Shown piece after piece: positions 5,348 through 5,552 of a stretch of DNA of 5,552 nt (its first letter is position 1; every line of letters starts with the position of its first letter). Below the pieces are notes generated by a model that had not been told where the DNA came from, did no database searches, and saw only the letters and a program-made list of their open reading frames with translations. A program made the translations under genes and the position numbers. The stretch comes from Candidatus Fermentibacteraceae bacterium (GTDB taxonomy: Bacteria > Fermentibacterota > Fermentibacteria > Fermentibacterales > JCC-6), in NCBI GenBank assembly GCA_030596465.1, contig JAUVJW010000143.1, forward strand, positions 1 to 5,552, in the 5' to 3' direction.

Positions 5348-5552
5348 TCACTCTCCGTTTACATATCTGGCAAAAAACTGTCTGTCCTCAAATCTGATTC
5401 TGGTGAAGAATAAACCTATACCCCACTTACCATCGGGAAGTTCCTCTTCCCTTATAACCACAGCTCTGGCCATTACCTGATTTTCGTCAAGATTCACAGA
5501 CACATCAACTCTTGTCAAGTCACCAAGGGGATCATCGCAAATACAGTAAAGA
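5348..5552 (-). CDS. PilZ-like domain protein, C-terminal part (partial)
   Basis: The last 67 codons of a minus-strand gene cut by the right edge, ending at TGA 5350-5348. The peptide has the shape of the second half of a PilZ domain: a strand pair 'LTRVDVSVNLDENQVMARAVVIREEEL', then 'GKWGIGLFFTRIRFEDRQFFARYV' (family form: G.WG+G+.F..+...D...+..Y+). PilZ domains bind cyclic di-GMP through an N-terminal RxxxR and a (D/N)xSxxG motif; both would lie in the missing part or at the edge, so ligand binding cannot be judged. No membrane segment is seen in this part. It is the first visible gene of the operon with the PorV-like protein, only 4 bases ahead of it. An alternative is an unrelated beta-barrel domain of similar pattern. 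Confidence 0.55.
   Translation of the reverse strand, partial: LYCICDDPLGDLTRVDVSVNLDENQVMARAVVIREEELPDGKWGIGLFFTRIRFEDRQFFARYVNGE
5353..5356 (-). promoter_or_regulatory. Ribosome binding site of the PorV-like gene
   Basis: GGAG on the minus strand lies in the last codons of the PilZ-like gene, 9 bases before the TTG start at 5343. It supports the TTG start, which in turn gives a well-formed signal peptide, and it points to coupling with the upstream gene. Confidence 0.55.

Overview
The window looks like chromosomal DNA of a diderm (Gram-negative-type) bacterium. The evidence is a PorV/PorQ-like outer-membrane beta-barrel protein with a signal peptide, a PilZ-like domain, and ordinary housekeeping genes (xseA, xseB, miaB). 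The PorV-like protein and the Asp/Gly-rich loop in it recall the FCB superphylum and nearby candidate phyla, but this is an impression and no lineage is claimed.

Layout: (1) At the left edge on the + strand lie the C-terminal end of exonuclease VII large subunit (xseA) and the complete small subunit (xseB), overlapping by 8 bases. (2) Converging on them from the - strand is a two-gene restriction-modification module: a NotI-family type II endonuclease (1348-2241) followed by a D12-class DNA adenine methyltransferase (382-1344). (3) After a 119-base gap comes a tight - strand operon, in transcription order: PilZ-like gene (cut by the right edge), PorV/PorQ-like outer-membrane protein, diacylglycerol/polyprenol kinase-like CTP-dependent kinase, miaB. 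Spacings in this operon are 4 bases, 8 bases and a 4-base ATGA overlap. Gene content is dense and no stretch over 300 bases lacks a gene.

The restriction-modification pair is the accessory part. Its rows are visibly more AT-rich than the flanks (hand counts of a few 60-base rows: about 32-45% GC inside the endonuclease gene, about 47-58% in the miaB/kinase region), which suits acquisition between two older gene blocks. Endonuclease and methyltransferase lie in the same reading frame and are separated only by TGA-GAA before a TTG start, so they are either coupled by re-initiation or could make a read-through fusion. The partner is an adenine methyltransferase, whereas the NotI site GCGGCCGC contains no adenine. 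If the two enzymes share a site, this NotI-fold endonuclease must cut something other than the NotI site. The methyltransferase also begins with QYSLF, which resembles the sliding-clamp binding pentapeptide.

Limits: all family calls are from motif recognition by eye. No database search, structure prediction or codon statistics were run.
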